Position numbers and translations under genes: made by a program. The notes beneath the pieces are model-generated. The model was not told where the DNA came from, did no database searches, and saw nothing but the letters and a program-made list of their open reading frames with translations. From the NCBI RefSeq assembly GCF_009829085.1, contig NZ_WUQY01000002.1, positions 1 to 64,000 of the forward strand: DNA of 64,000 nt, in the 5' to 3' direction. The stretch's first letter is position 1; each line of letters begins with the position of its first letter. Of the stretch, positions 1 to 8,289 are shown in pieces. The stretch is from Sphingobacterium bovisgrunnientis. Lineage in GTDB: Bacteria; Bacteroidota; Bacteroidia; Sphingobacteriales; Sphingobacteriaceae.

Positions 1-260
1 AAACATCTTAAAACAAATTGTAATGATTGACTATTCACTTCTTTCAGCCAAGCAGTTTCCTCTTTCTTTTTTAGTTCAGTTAAGGTAGCTGCCTGTTTAT
101 AGTAATTATCAGACTTTTTATTTGCTTGATATTGCTCTTTCCTTTCATTTAAAAAGTAGTTGTAAACGTAACGGATACATCCAAAATGCTTATCCAACAA
201 CACTTTTTGCTCTTGTGTTGGCTGCAATTCAAATTGATATGTCCGAAAAATTATCTTCAT
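1..260 (-). CDS. tnpB: TnpB/OrfB-type protein, N-terminal part only
   Basis: The frame opens with ATG at 258-260 and runs without a stop off the window start, giving 86 residues. The start reads MKIIFRTYQFELQPTQEQ, followed by FGCIRYVYNYFLNERK and, further on, SLQFVLR. This is the typical N-terminal helix-turn-helix region of IS605 OrfB proteins. TnpB proteins are RNA-guided DNA nucleases of about 370-400 residues with a RuvC domain and a C-terminal zinc finger; neither lies in the window, so integrity cannot be judged. It diverges from tnpA with a 116-bp gap. Confidence 0.8.
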   Translation of the reverse strand, partial: MKIIFRTYQFELQPTQEQKVLLDKHFGCIRYVYNYFLNERKEQYQANKKSDNYYKQAATLTELKKKEETAWLKEVNSQSLQFVLRC

Positions 261-376
261 TCTACTATTAAATAGTTTTATTTTATGCAAAAAAACATTT
301 TATTTATGCAGTCCGATACGTCTTCTGTAAATATTTCCATTTTCATTGAGAAACATTCACAAAAAACTTCGCTACT

Positions 377-790
377 ATGTCTAAAAAATGTAATTACATC
401 TGCACAAATCGTTCAAAACACTACTTAAAGTGTCATTTAATCTTCGTTTGCAAGTATCGTAAAAAGTTACTTGTCGGTCAGTTAAAAGATGATATGCGTT
501 CTTTTCTCTTAAACATTACTTCTAATTCAGATTTTCAAATTGAAGTGTTTGAATCTGATTTAGACCACATCCATTTTCTTATACGTTATATCCCTCGTGT
601 TTCAATTACTTCTATTGTTCGCAAGTTAAAACAAGAATCTACTTATTACATTTGGCGTTCACCACACAGGTCATTCTTATTTAAACATTTTTGGAAAGAA
701 CATACTTTCTGGTCTGATGGTTATTTTGTTTGTTCAATAGGTGAAGCATCTCCTGATACTATTCGTGAGTATATTCTCAATCAGGGTTAG
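377..790 (+). CDS. tnpA: IS200/IS605-family Y1 transposase
   Basis: This 137-residue protein has the length and layout of Y1 single-strand DNA transposases. The HUH motif is visible as DLDHIHFLI (about residues 61-69), and the catalytic tyrosine is probably in the C-terminal IREYILNQG. The family cuts and pastes single-stranded element copies by recognising hairpins at the ends, and a matching hairpin lies 11 bases past the stop codon. The frame is intact, so the element may still be active if tnpA and both ends are complete. It is divergent from the partial tnpB. Confidence 0.9.
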   Translation: MSKKCNYICTNRSKHYLKCHLIFVCKYRKKLLVGQLKDDMRSFLLNITSNSDFQIEVFESDLDHIHFLIRYIPRVSITSIVRKLKQESTYYIWRSPHRSFLFKHFWKEHTFWSDGYFVCSIGEASPDTIREYILNQG

Positions 791-800
791 TCGCTTACAT

Positions 801-823
801 CCCACAGGCTAAACACCTGTGGG
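801..823. repeat. Terminal hairpin of the IS605-type element
   Basis: CCCACAGG (801-808) pairs perfectly with CCTGTGGG (816-823) across a 7-base loop. It sits directly after tnpA and before the tpx stop, with no T-run on either strand long enough to call it a plain terminator, so transposase recognition is the better reading. Confidence 0.7.
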
Positions 824-865
824 TTTTACGCTCCGTTTTATAAAACAACCCCTAGCTTATTATTT

Positions 866-1363
866 TTACAGTACTGCTAATGCTGCTTCATAATTAGGCT
901 CATCAGCAGTTTCTGAAACTTGTTCATTATACACTACATTACCGCTTTCATCCAAAACAACCACAGCTCTACTCAACAAACCTTCTAGTGGTCCATCGCT
1001 AAATCGTACACCATATGCGTCCGAAAAAGACGAATCCTTGTACTCCGAAAGTGTAATTACATTTTCTAAACCTTCGCCTGCGCAGAATCTTCCTTGCGCA
1101 AAAGGCAAATCTTTAGAAATGCAAAGTACTACAGAATTTGGCAAAGAGGAGGCAATTTCATTGAATGCACGAACAGAGGCTGCACAAGTACCCGTATCGA
1201 CACTTGGGAAAATATTTAATATAATTCTTTTTCCTTCGAAATCTTTTAATGATTTTTGCGACAAATCCCCTGATGTTAAAGAAAAGTCTGGTGCTTGTTC
1301 TCCAACTTTAGGTAACGTACCATTCGTGTTAACAGGCGACCCCTTAAATGTTACTTGACTCAT
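866..1363 (-). CDS. tpx: Thiol peroxidase
   Basis: The 165-residue protein matches the usual Tpx length (E. coli Tpx is 168). The peroxidatic cysteine is C60 in PSVDTGTCAASVRAFN and the resolving cysteine is C94 in GRFCAGEGLE, the two-cysteine arrangement of atypical 2-Cys peroxiredoxins. Tpx reduces hydrogen peroxide and alkyl hydroperoxides with thioredoxin as electron donor, usually in the cytoplasm or periplasm; no signal peptide is seen here. It stands alone and diverges from the FadL-like gene. Its 3' end lies about 25 bp from the likely end of the IS element, and no hairpin terminator of its own is visible. Confidence 0.95.
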   Translation of the reverse strand: MSQVTFKGSPVNTNGTLPKVGEQAPDFSLTSGDLSQKSLKDFEGKRIILNIFPSVDTGTCAASVRAFNEIASSLPNSVVLCISKDLPFAQGRFCAGEGLENVITLSEYKDSSFSDAYGVRFSDGPLEGLLSRAVVVLDESGNVVYNEQVSETADEPNYEAALAVL

Positions 1364-1462
1364 GATGTTATATAAATTTTGATTGTTAAGTTAATCATTT
1401 CTATTAATCAAAAAAAGACAAATAATTATTTTATTTCTAAAAAAAATACTATGTTAGCATAT

Positions 1463-1470
1463 TATTTTTG
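1463..1470 (+). promoter_or_regulatory. Possible -7 element for the fadL-like gene
   Basis: TATTTTTG fits the Bacteroidota -7 consensus TAnnTTTG and lies 23 bases before the start codon. No good -33 TTTG is seen at 19 bases upstream, so support is moderate. Confidence 0.4.
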
Positions 1471-1492
1471 GTCATAGCAAACCTTTCACTAT

Positions 1493-2713
1493 ATGAGAAA
1501 ATTACTTTTTGCCCTACTGCTGGCAAGTCCAACATTAACCTTTGCACAAGGTTCACAAGTGAACACACAAGGTATTAGAGCACTAGGAATGTCTGGTGCC
1601 GGCTCCGCATTATTTGTCGACGAGACTAGTATTTTTTATAATCCTGGCGCATTATCAAAATCAAAAAACAATGCAATTTCATTAGGCGCTTCTGCGGTCA
1701 TGTACAGATCAGCATTCAAGGAAACGGGAAGCAATGAACAACATAACACCAAATTCCAAGTAACTCCTCCATTTTCGATTTTCGCTTCTTTTGGACCAAA
1801 AGATAGTTGGTGGAAAGCTGGAATAGGAGTTTATACGCCATTTGGTGGCGCTGTGGATTGGGGAACGGAATGGCCAGGGAGATTTGAATTGAATCATCTT
1901 GCTATGCGAGCTATATACATCCAACCTACAGTAAGTTTTAAATTAACAGAAAACTTTGGTATTGGCGGAGGATTTGTATACAATAGAGGTTCAGTAGATT
2001 TATCTCGTTCTATTCCATTATTTGACCAAAATGGAAATGCTGGACGTGCTGAATTAAGTGGCGTCGGCACAGGTATGGGGTATAATATAGGCGTGCATTA
2101 CAATTTAGAAGAGGATTTTGCGATTTCCTTAAGCTATAGATCTAAAGTAATTACAAAATTAGAAGATGGAGACGCAGAATTCACAGTCCCATCTGCAGTT
2201 GCATCATCATTTCCTAACACTAAATTTTCAGCAGAGCTACCTCTTCCATCGTCTTTTAATTTAGGAATCTCATTCCCTGTGGGAGATAAGTTTGACATTG
2301 CCGCTGACGCTACCATGATTGGGTATAGCATTTATAAAAAATTAGTATTTGATTATGAGGACAATACTCCATTTCTAAGTGACACTGAACAAACTAAAAA
2401 ATATGAAAATGCATTTTCAGGTAAAGTTGGTTTAAACTACGAAGCAACAGATAAGCTTGATCTTCGTATGGGTGCCGGATATGTATACACACCAGTACGC
2501 GCACAGTATGTTTACGCTGAGACTCCGGACAATAATCGTCTAATGGGCTCAGTTGGTTTTACATATAATTTGTCCGATAAATTTGACCTTTCGGGAGCTT
2601 ATACATTTCAACGTATAATGGAAAGAACTGTTAAAAATGTGGAGACACAACTGCACGGAACTTTTAAAACTAATATTCACGCTCCAGGTATTTCTTTAAC
2701 CTATAAATGGTAA
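1493..2713 (+). CDS. OmpP1/FadL-family outer-membrane transporter
   Basis: A signal peptide (residues 1-18, ending TFAQ) is followed by a glycine- and aromatic-rich protein with alternating strands ending in ISLTYKW, a terminal aromatic beta-signal. The opening GIRALGMSGAGSAL and the IFYNPGAL motif are typical of the OmpP1/FadL/TodX family, which forms 14-stranded barrels that take up hydrophobic molecules such as long-chain fatty acids. The 406-residue length fits. The next gene starts five bases after its stop, so the pair is probably co-transcribed. A TATTTTTG -7-like element lies at 1463-1470. Confidence 0.85.
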   Translation: MRKLLFALLLASPTLTFAQGSQVNTQGIRALGMSGAGSALFVDETSIFYNPGALSKSKNNAISLGASAVMYRSAFKETGSNEQHNTKFQVTPPFSIFASFGPKDSWWKAGIGVYTPFGGAVDWGTEWPGRFELNHLAMRAIYIQPTVSFKLTENFGIGGGFVYNRGSVDLSRSIPLFDQNGNAGRAELSGVGTGMGYNIGVHYNLEEDFAISLSYRSKVITKLEDGDAEFTVPSAVASSFPNTKFSAELPLPSSFNLGISFPVGDKFDIAADATMIGYSIYKKLVFDYEDNTPFLSDTEQTKKYENAFSGKVGLNYEATDKLDLRMGAGYVYTPVRAQYVYAETPDNNRLMGSVGFTYNLSDKFDLSGAYTFQRIMERTVKNVETQLHGTFKTNIHAPGISLTYKW

Positions 2714-2718
2714 TTACG

Positions 2719-4023
2719 ATGAAAAGATTTCAAAAAAACATAAAACTATGCATTGCTATAGGGGCTTTAGCAGCATTAACAGCATCATGCAAACCTGAAA
2801 TTGTAAAGGAATTAACTCCTGAAAATAAAGCTAATGTCGATTTCTCAAAATATATTGCAGTAGGTAATTCACTAACTGCAGGTTTTGCAGATGGAGGTCT
2901 TTATTTGGAAGGTCAGCAAGTCGCTTTTCCCAATTTGCTAGCGGAAAAAATGAAAACACATGGAGGAGGTGAGTTCAATACACCATTCTTTTCTGAAGCA
3001 CAATCAAATGGTTCTGGATATTATAGATTGAAAGCGTTGGTGAATGGTCAACCACAACTAGAATGGGTGAGCGATAAATCTGCTCTAAATAATGGCGCGC
3101 TAACAAAATATGAAGGAACAGAAATTAATAACTTAGGTGTTCCAGGGATGCGTTTAGATCATTCAGGCGTAGGTCTAGTCAGTGCAGGGAACATGTATTT
3201 TAAGAGATTAATACCAGATGCTGAGGCAGGCACAAAAAGCTATCAACAGTTTGTAGCAAATCGAAATCATACATTCTTTTCATTTTGGTTAGGAAATAAT
3301 GATGTATTAGGTTATGCAACAAATGGTGCAGTAAATGACAATCCTGCAGGTACAACAGTATTAACTTCGTTGGCTACTTTTAGAGCTGTATATTCACAAT
3401 TTATTACTCAATTGACTGCAAATGGACAAAAAGGTGTGGTGGCTACAATCCCGGATGTAACTTCTATTCCATATTTCACAACAGTGACACGTAAAGCACT
3501 ATTGGATGCCGCATCAGCAGCTTCTGGACAAACGGTTACTAATTTATTTATAACAACAAAAACAAACCCTTCTCGACCAGCGACGGATAATGACTTATTC
3601 GTATTGCCTTTCTCTAGTTCTGGATTATTAGGGAACACAAATGGCTCTCCAGCGCCTTATGGATTACACCCTAATAGACCTATCGAGGATAAATATGTGT
3701 TAGATACTGAAGAAACAGCCGCTATTAAAACACATATAAATGAATTAAATAAAGTAATAAAAGAGATTGCAAACAGTAAAAACTTAGCCGTAGCAGATGC
3801 TAATGCTTTTTTAACACGCTTGAAAAATGGCATAAATTATAATGGCGTAGGAATTAGTTCAGCATTTATCTCGGGTAATGCATTTTCTTTGGATGGTATT
3901 CATTTAACGCCAATGGGTAATGCAGTAATGGCAAATCTAGTAATCGAGGCTATTAATGCAAAGTACGGCACAAAATTGGAAAAAGTTGATGTTACTGAAT
4001 ATAGAGGTGTAAAAATGCCTTAA
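2719..4023 (+). CDS. SGNH/GDSL-like hydrolase lipoprotein
   Basis: The chosen ATG (2719) gives a clean lipoprotein signal, MKRFQKNIKLCI to LTASC, with the acylated cysteine at residue 24; an upstream in-frame ATG at 2707 overlaps the previous gene and adds only four residues. Block I is AVGNSLTAG (Ser51 probably nucleophile), a block III-like FWLGNNDV follows, and DGIHLTPMGN near residue 400 supplies the Asp/His pair. This is an SGNH-fold esterase/lipase layout. Neighbouring a FadL-like porin, it may release or process fatty acyl chains at the outer membrane. Substrate is unknown; the role is inferred from context. Confidence 0.75.
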   Translation: MKRFQKNIKLCIAIGALAALTASCKPEIVKELTPENKANVDFSKYIAVGNSLTAGFADGGLYLEGQQVAFPNLLAEKMKTHGGGEFNTPFFSEAQSNGSGYYRLKALVNGQPQLEWVSDKSALNNGALTKYEGTEINNLGVPGMRLDHSGVGLVSAGNMYFKRLIPDAEAGTKSYQQFVANRNHTFFSFWLGNNDVLGYATNGAVNDNPAGTTVLTSLATFRAVYSQFITQLTANGQKGVVATIPDVTSIPYFTTVTRKALLDAASAASGQTVTNLFITTKTNPSRPATDNDLFVLPFSSSGLLGNTNGSPAPYGLHPNRPIEDKYVLDTEETAAIKTHINELNKVIKEIANSKNLAVADANAFLTRLKNGINYNGVGISSAFISGNAFSLDGIHLTPMGNAVMANLVIEAINAKYGTKLEKVDVTEYRGVKMP

Positions 4024-4046
4024 CACTAAAAAAATAAAACACTAGG

Positions 4047-4074
4047 AAAAGGTCACTGAATTCAGTGACCTTTT
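4047..4074. terminator. Bidirectional hairpin terminator after the GDSL-like gene
   Basis: A perfect palindrome GGTCACTGAA/TTCAGTGACC (4051-4070) is flanked by AAAA on the left and TTTT on the right, extending the stem to 14 bp and giving a T-run on the plus strand. Confidence 0.85.
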
Positions 4075-4105
4075 CTTATTTTAGTAATAAAATAATTTAT
4101 AAAAC

Positions 4106-4522
4106 ATGAAAGTCGAGTTACAACGTATAAATAAAGCTGTTCATTTTGAAGCTTCTAGCGAATTGTCAACAGTAAAAGTAAATATTGATGGATCTGATTC
4201 TATCGGCGGTGAAGGAAAAGGTGTAAGGCCAATGGAACTTGTATTGATGGCCTTGGGCTCATGTAGTGTTTTTGATTTAACAACCATTCTTCAAAAGCAA
4301 CGTCAGCAGATTGATGATATTCAAGTAGAAGTAAAGGGTGATCGCCGAGAAGAAATCCCCAACATTTTCACCAATATTCATCTTAGTTTTATTTTGAAAG
4401 GAAATATTGACGAGGTCAAAGCACAAAAAGCTGCTGAACTCGCCGTAAAAAAATATTGTTCTGTCCATGACATGCTAGCAGCAGGAGGCGTGAACATTAC
4501 TTACAGCTTAAAAATAAATTAA
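4106..4522 (+). CDS. OsmC/Ohr-family protein
   Basis: This 138-residue protein shows the two conserved cysteines of the family, in LMALGSCSVFDL and KKYCSVHDML. The GEGKGVRPMELVLMAL stretch is typical of the YhfA-like OsmC subgroup. OsmC/Ohr proteins are dimeric thiol-dependent hydroperoxide reductases; for YhfA-like members the physiological substrate is not established. There is no signal peptide, so it should be cytoplasmic. It is flanked by terminators on both sides and looks monocistronic. Confidence 0.85.
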   Translation: MKVELQRINKAVHFEASSELSTVKVNIDGSDSIGGEGKGVRPMELVLMALGSCSVFDLTTILQKQRQQIDDIQVEVKGDRREEIPNIFTNIHLSFILKGNIDEVKAQKAAELAVKKYCSVHDMLAAGGVNITYSLKIN

Positions 4523-4581
4523 CTTTCTGCCACTAGCTATCATTACAAAAACAAAGATCCTGCATAATATTAAAATAATTC

Positions 4582-4608
4582 AACCGCTATCCTTAGCGGT
4601 TTTTTTTA
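4582..4608 (+). terminator. Intrinsic terminator after the osmC-like gene
   Basis: AACCGCTA (4582-4589) pairs with TAGCGGTT (4594-4601) across a 4-base loop and is followed by a run of T residues on the plus strand. Confidence 0.85.
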
Positions 4609-4786
4609 TTCAAAGGCAATTCAAGAAATATGATGTGCAAGTCTAAAATGACCAATATTTACTATTAAATAATAATTAATTTAATTTCTGTAAAAAAGTT
4701 TATGAAAATATTTTTATGTTACGCTAATTAATATTTATCTTTATTATAAATAAGATTTACAATTAAGAAATATCAATTACATCAAT

Positions 4787-4999
4787 ATGAATAATAATAA
4801 TACAACCACACACGAGCAACTACCTTTTAGCAAACAAGGAAAAAAAAGGAATTACCTATCCCCAACTATAAAAAACATTTATATCATGACAGAGGAGAAC
4901 TTTGCTTCTACATCAACGCCTTTTATGAGCGAAACAGTTCAGACTCCAAAAGTTACAGATTGGGTAGTTAGAGATGATGAAAAATTTTGGGACTTTTAA
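4787..4999 (+). CDS. Small 70-residue protein upstream of a fimbrillin-like gene
   Basis: No function is known to me. The protein is hydrophilic with an Asn/Thr-rich start, a central SPTIKNIYIMTEENFAS segment and an acidic, aromatic tail ending DWVVRDDEKFWDF. There is no signal peptide or membrane segment. Short proteins with a similar ‘E.xFAS…W…DD…W’ design often sit just before fimbrillin-like lipoprotein genes in Sphingobacteriaceae, as here (the next gene is about 60 bp on). That association is from memory of family layouts, not from a search. Coding status rests on context and codon use rather than homology. Confidence 0.6.
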   Translation: MNNNNTTTHEQLPFSKQGKKRNYLSPTIKNIYIMTEENFASTSTPFMSETVQTPKVTDWVVRDDEKFWDF

Positions 5000-5010
5000 C
5001 ACAAATAATC

Positions 5011-7080
5011 ATGGTAATTTTTAGTTAAAGAAGAAATTTTCAAAAAAGTTTCTTCATAATGTTTAATATAACATTTGAAATACTTATAGGATGTTCAAAA
5101 AAGTTTGAAATTACAAATTCATCTCAAGAAAAAATCGCAAAAGTAGCAATAAATATTGCTGGCATCTCAGAAACTACGATTCTTAAGCCGTCAAACATCA
5201 AAGGGAGTTCATCATCATCTTCAAAACCTACTAACAAACATTATAATAACGCGTTTGCTGAGACATATCATAAAAATAATAGTGGGCTTACTCTAGATGC
5301 TTTGGCTGAACAAGTCGCAATTAACTCATCAAACATATCAACAAATAAAAATAATACATTACAAAACTTAAAAGATAATAAAAAAAATATAGCAGCAGTA
5401 AGTCCAATGACCCCAGGATTTACTTACAGGATTCTCATTTACACCAACGACTCACCTGAATTATGGAAAACTTTTCAAATAATAGCAGGTTCACCGATAA
5501 ATATTGAAGTTACAGATGGTGTAACTTACAAATGGTTTGTTTATTCTTACAACAACAACGAAACCCTTCCTGTTCCGACAGATACACAAAACCCTACCGT
5601 CGAAGCACCGATTACAAAAGATTTATTGTTTGCTTCTGGCCAATTGACTATCCCCCCTACACCCCCAGGTGAAAATCCTATTTATCCACTTGATATTGTG
5701 TTTAATCACAAAATGGCTAAAATATCAGTTAAAATTGATGCAAATATTTTGGCTGATTATGCCACTGTCAACGGATTGAAGGTCGTATTTAGCGATAATG
5801 ATTATATAAAAAACGGCGTATTTAACATCAAAAACAATGTAATGGATAGTTACAATATTGTGCCAGTTACTGAAATTATTAATTCAGCAGCATCTAATCC
5901 TACCAATACATGAAATGTAACTTACTATACAGCAGATCCTGAATCATTAGCTTCTTATTCAATCAAAATAACTGATCTTCCTGTAACTTTTACGGGTGTT
6001 GACCCAAGTATTGCAAATGTTAATTTAGCTACATTTAGCAGCGCTATAACTCCTATTCCCAATATCGAGGCTACATTTAATTTTATAACTCCAACAGCTG
6101 GACAGGAACTAATAGGCACACTTAATCTTTCTTACACCTTATCATCGAGAAGAATACTACATGTATCGAATACAACAAGTTTTGGGTATTCTTTTCAAAA
6201 AGGTCCAAGTTGGAATATGATTAATGCTTTAGAAAACTTTGGTAATTTACCTAATAGTTTAGTTCGAATGCAACCTTACGCTACCGGACAAGGTGTTTGG
6301 ATTGGTGGTACTGCTAGTGGGGATGACGGAGCGAACTTTCTAACTGCACTTGCAACCACAGCACAATCAAATGCTATAATGGCAAGAATCAATTCCACTG
6401 ATCCAAATATTCGACCTGATATTGTCATATTAGCCTATGACCATTGGTTTATGACCTCTGCACTCCAAGACACTCTCGTGAGTTACATTAATGATGGTGG
6501 CGTGTGCATTATGATGAATGAGTTTACCGATATTAATAGCCCACAATCATTTCTTAACAAATTATTTGTCCTTCCAGCTAATACTATAACCTTAGAACCT
6601 CTTGGTCCAGCAGGCACAATGTATCGACTATTGAATGTAGATGACCGCGTACTTAATGGCCCATTTGGAGATGCAAGACAAAAACTATGGGGTGAAGATG
6701 CATCAACATCAGTCGGTGCACAGAACTTACCTTTAGATCAAGTAGTTATATACTCTTACGGGCAAGGAGTGAATCGCGCTACGAACGTAATTGATGCTCA
6801 AGCAGTTTCTATGTTTAGGCATAAAACAAAAAACTTCTTTTACCTAAGAGATGGTGGATTAATATCGTATGATGGAGGCGTCTCTGCCACCATTTGTCCC
6901 TTTGATTACAATCCAGTTACTAAAAGACCAATACCAAAATTATTTGGATATGCAGGAAATGGCTATGGTGTAAGAAGTGACTACGCTTATAATGGAATAA
7001 TAGCTGGAAACATTATGCTTTGGGCGGGCGAACTTTCAGAATTTAAAGGCATAAAGAGATGGAAATATAGACCCGATTAG
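5011..7080 (+). pseudogene. Fimbrillin-like lipoprotein gene, disrupted by in-frame stops
   Basis: Translation from ATG 5059 stops at TGA 5911-5913, yet the same frame stays open from there to TAG at 7078-7080 with equally gene-like sequence, so 673 codons form one ancestral gene; the TGA could come from a TGG tryptophan codon. At the 5' end MFNITFEILIGC is too short for a lipoprotein signal. Reading the frame back to ATG 5011 gives MVIFS, a TAA at 5026-5028, then RRNFQKSFFIMFNITFEILIGC, which together would make a good signal peptide. The N-terminal half (VAINIAGISE, FNHKMAKISVKID) resembles fimbrillin/Mfa-like domains; the C-terminal part (from about 6200) is an alpha/beta region with PDIVILAYDHWF and DGGVCIMMNEF. 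Family assignment is moderate. Two separate stops argue against a sequencing error, but this cannot be settled here. Confidence 0.65.
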
Positions 7081-7087
7081 ACATCTT

Positions 7088-7121
7088 AAGCAAAGCTCTT
7101 CTATTCTGAAGAGCTTTGCTT
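7088..7121. terminator. Bidirectional terminator between the fimbrillin-like and DUF2157-like genes
   Basis: A 14-bp perfect stem, AAGCAAAGCTCTTC (7088-7101) with GAAGAGCTTTGCTT (7108-7121), and a 6-base loop separate the convergent genes. It overlaps the stop codon of the minus-strand gene. Confidence 0.85.
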
Positions 7122-8168
7122 TTTCCATATCTTTTCGGACCAACGTCCTACTAACCAAAATGATATTGCTAAGATCAGGAAGAAAATTGTTCGATTGATA
7201 TTATCCCAAAGATACTCTACAAATCGTGTATATAGATTTATCAAAAAGAATACAAATCCAATATCCCGAATTACCGTGTCTCTCTTTTTCAAACCGTATA
7301 AAGCTAGACCTAATGACAAAAATACAGCTATCAACCCCCAATAGAATATTTCCCATTGCCTAATCTTTGACCACGCCTCGAAATCACTATAATTTCCAAA
7401 GATTGACAAACACCACAAGGCTATCATGGTATATAGCAAACCTATCACTATACTTGTCGACTTAAAGGGCTTTAATTGCGTAAACTTTGGTTGAACAAAC
7501 ACCGCACAAAAGGTTAGAATTATTCCGAAAATGGTAAAACGTAAGGGATAATTCATTCCCCAAAATTTCCATCCCCAATCACTATGGTAAGCTGTTTCGG
7601 TTGCAAACCAAATGCCCAAAGCAACTAAGGTAAAGACCCAAATTAACTTTGAACTTAACTTGACGGATAACACGCCGTAAATTAGGATAGAAATAAAAAA
7701 TAAAATGCTGAAGAAATGATTATCTCGATCTAAAATTTGTCCTAAAAACCCAATACACGCTGCTGTTGAAAATGATCCCGCCAGCATTAAGGTCTCATTT
7801 GAAAAGGTTTTATCTGGATATAATTTTTTATTTCTAAACCCCAGGAAGTAAAACAAAAAGGCTAATCCAGCAAAAGCAATGCAAAATATCACATTGGGAG
7901 TATCATAAAATTGCTGAACAAACTTTTCAAGAGCATTATCCGAAAACAAGGAAATTACTGAAAAAATCAGAGACGCCAACGCTACCCAAAAAGCATATCG
8001 AGCAAGTACCTTCCACTCAAAACTACGCTCATCAATTGTAGCTTTAAGCTCCTCCGCTTTTTGGTTATCCAAATTTCCATTTGCATTCCAAAAATCAAGC
8101 GCTTGCTCTACAGTTTCTTTTTCTTGGCGACTTAAATCTAATTTTTTCAAGGGCAAATTGTTTGTCAA
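7101..8168 (-). CDS. DUF2157-like multi-pass membrane protein
   Basis: A soluble N-terminal segment of about 70 residues (LDLSRQEKETVEQALDFW...) is followed by roughly ten hydrophobic segments, a layout typical of DUF2157 proteins, in which the N-terminal part precedes a polytopic membrane domain. The start is TTG at 8166-8168, because an in-frame stop lies three codons upstream and no ATG follows for a long stretch. The biochemical role of the family is not known. The last residues (RWSEKIWKKQSSSE) are cytoplasmic-like. Confidence in the family is moderate. Confidence 0.65.
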   Translation of the reverse strand: MTNNLPLKKLDLSRQEKETVEQALDFWNANGNLDNQKAEELKATIDERSFEWKVLARYAFWVALASLIFSVISLFSDNALEKFVQQFYDTPNVIFCIAFAGLAFLFYFLGFRNKKLYPDKTFSNETLMLAGSFSTAACIGFLGQILDRDNHFFSILFFISILIYGVLSVKLSSKLIWVFTLVALGIWFATETAYHSDWGWKFWGMNYPLRFTIFGIILTFCAVFVQPKFTQLKPFKSTSIVIGLLYTMIALWCLSIFGNYSDFEAWSKIRQWEIFYWGLIAVFLSLGLALYGLKKRDTVIRDIGFVFFLINLYTRFVEYLWDNINRTIFFLILAISFWLVGRWSEKIWKKQSSSE

Positions 8169-8256
8169 AGTAAATTACAAAAACTATTCCATCATCCGAA
8201 TATAATATTAGGTAATAACACCTTAGACATCAGTACAAATTCCGCTTAATAATGAG

Positions 8257-8264
8257 TAACTTTG
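8257..8264 (+). promoter_or_regulatory. Probable -7 element of uvrA
   Basis: TAACTTTG matches TAnnTTTG and lies 25 bases before the uvrA start codon. The expected -33 position is not a good TTTG match. Confidence 0.5.
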
Positions 8265-8289
8265 CAAGTTCGTAAATTTTTAGCTCGAT

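Larger units (their letters stand above)
1..840. mobile_element. IS200/IS605-family element, cut by the window start
   Basis: The element holds a Y1 HUH transposase gene (377-790, plus) and a divergent TnpB-type gene (1-260, minus), the arrangement of the IS605 group. Just past the tnpA stop lies a perfect 8-bp hairpin (801-808 with 816-823, 7-nt loop), as expected for the subterminal hairpin bound by Y1 transposases. In IS608-like elements tnpA is transcribed toward the left end, so this would be the left end read on the minus strand. The exact boundary near 840 is inferred: on the minus strand the bases just before the hairpin could act as the guide and pair with a TTTTA-like cleavage site at about 841-845. 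The other end is outside the window. Confidence 0.8.

Noticed and set aside
5911..5913. TGA read as selenocysteine or tryptophan
   Set aside because: Other genes in the window end with TGA, and no selenocysteine-insertion hairpin or selenoprotein context is seen.
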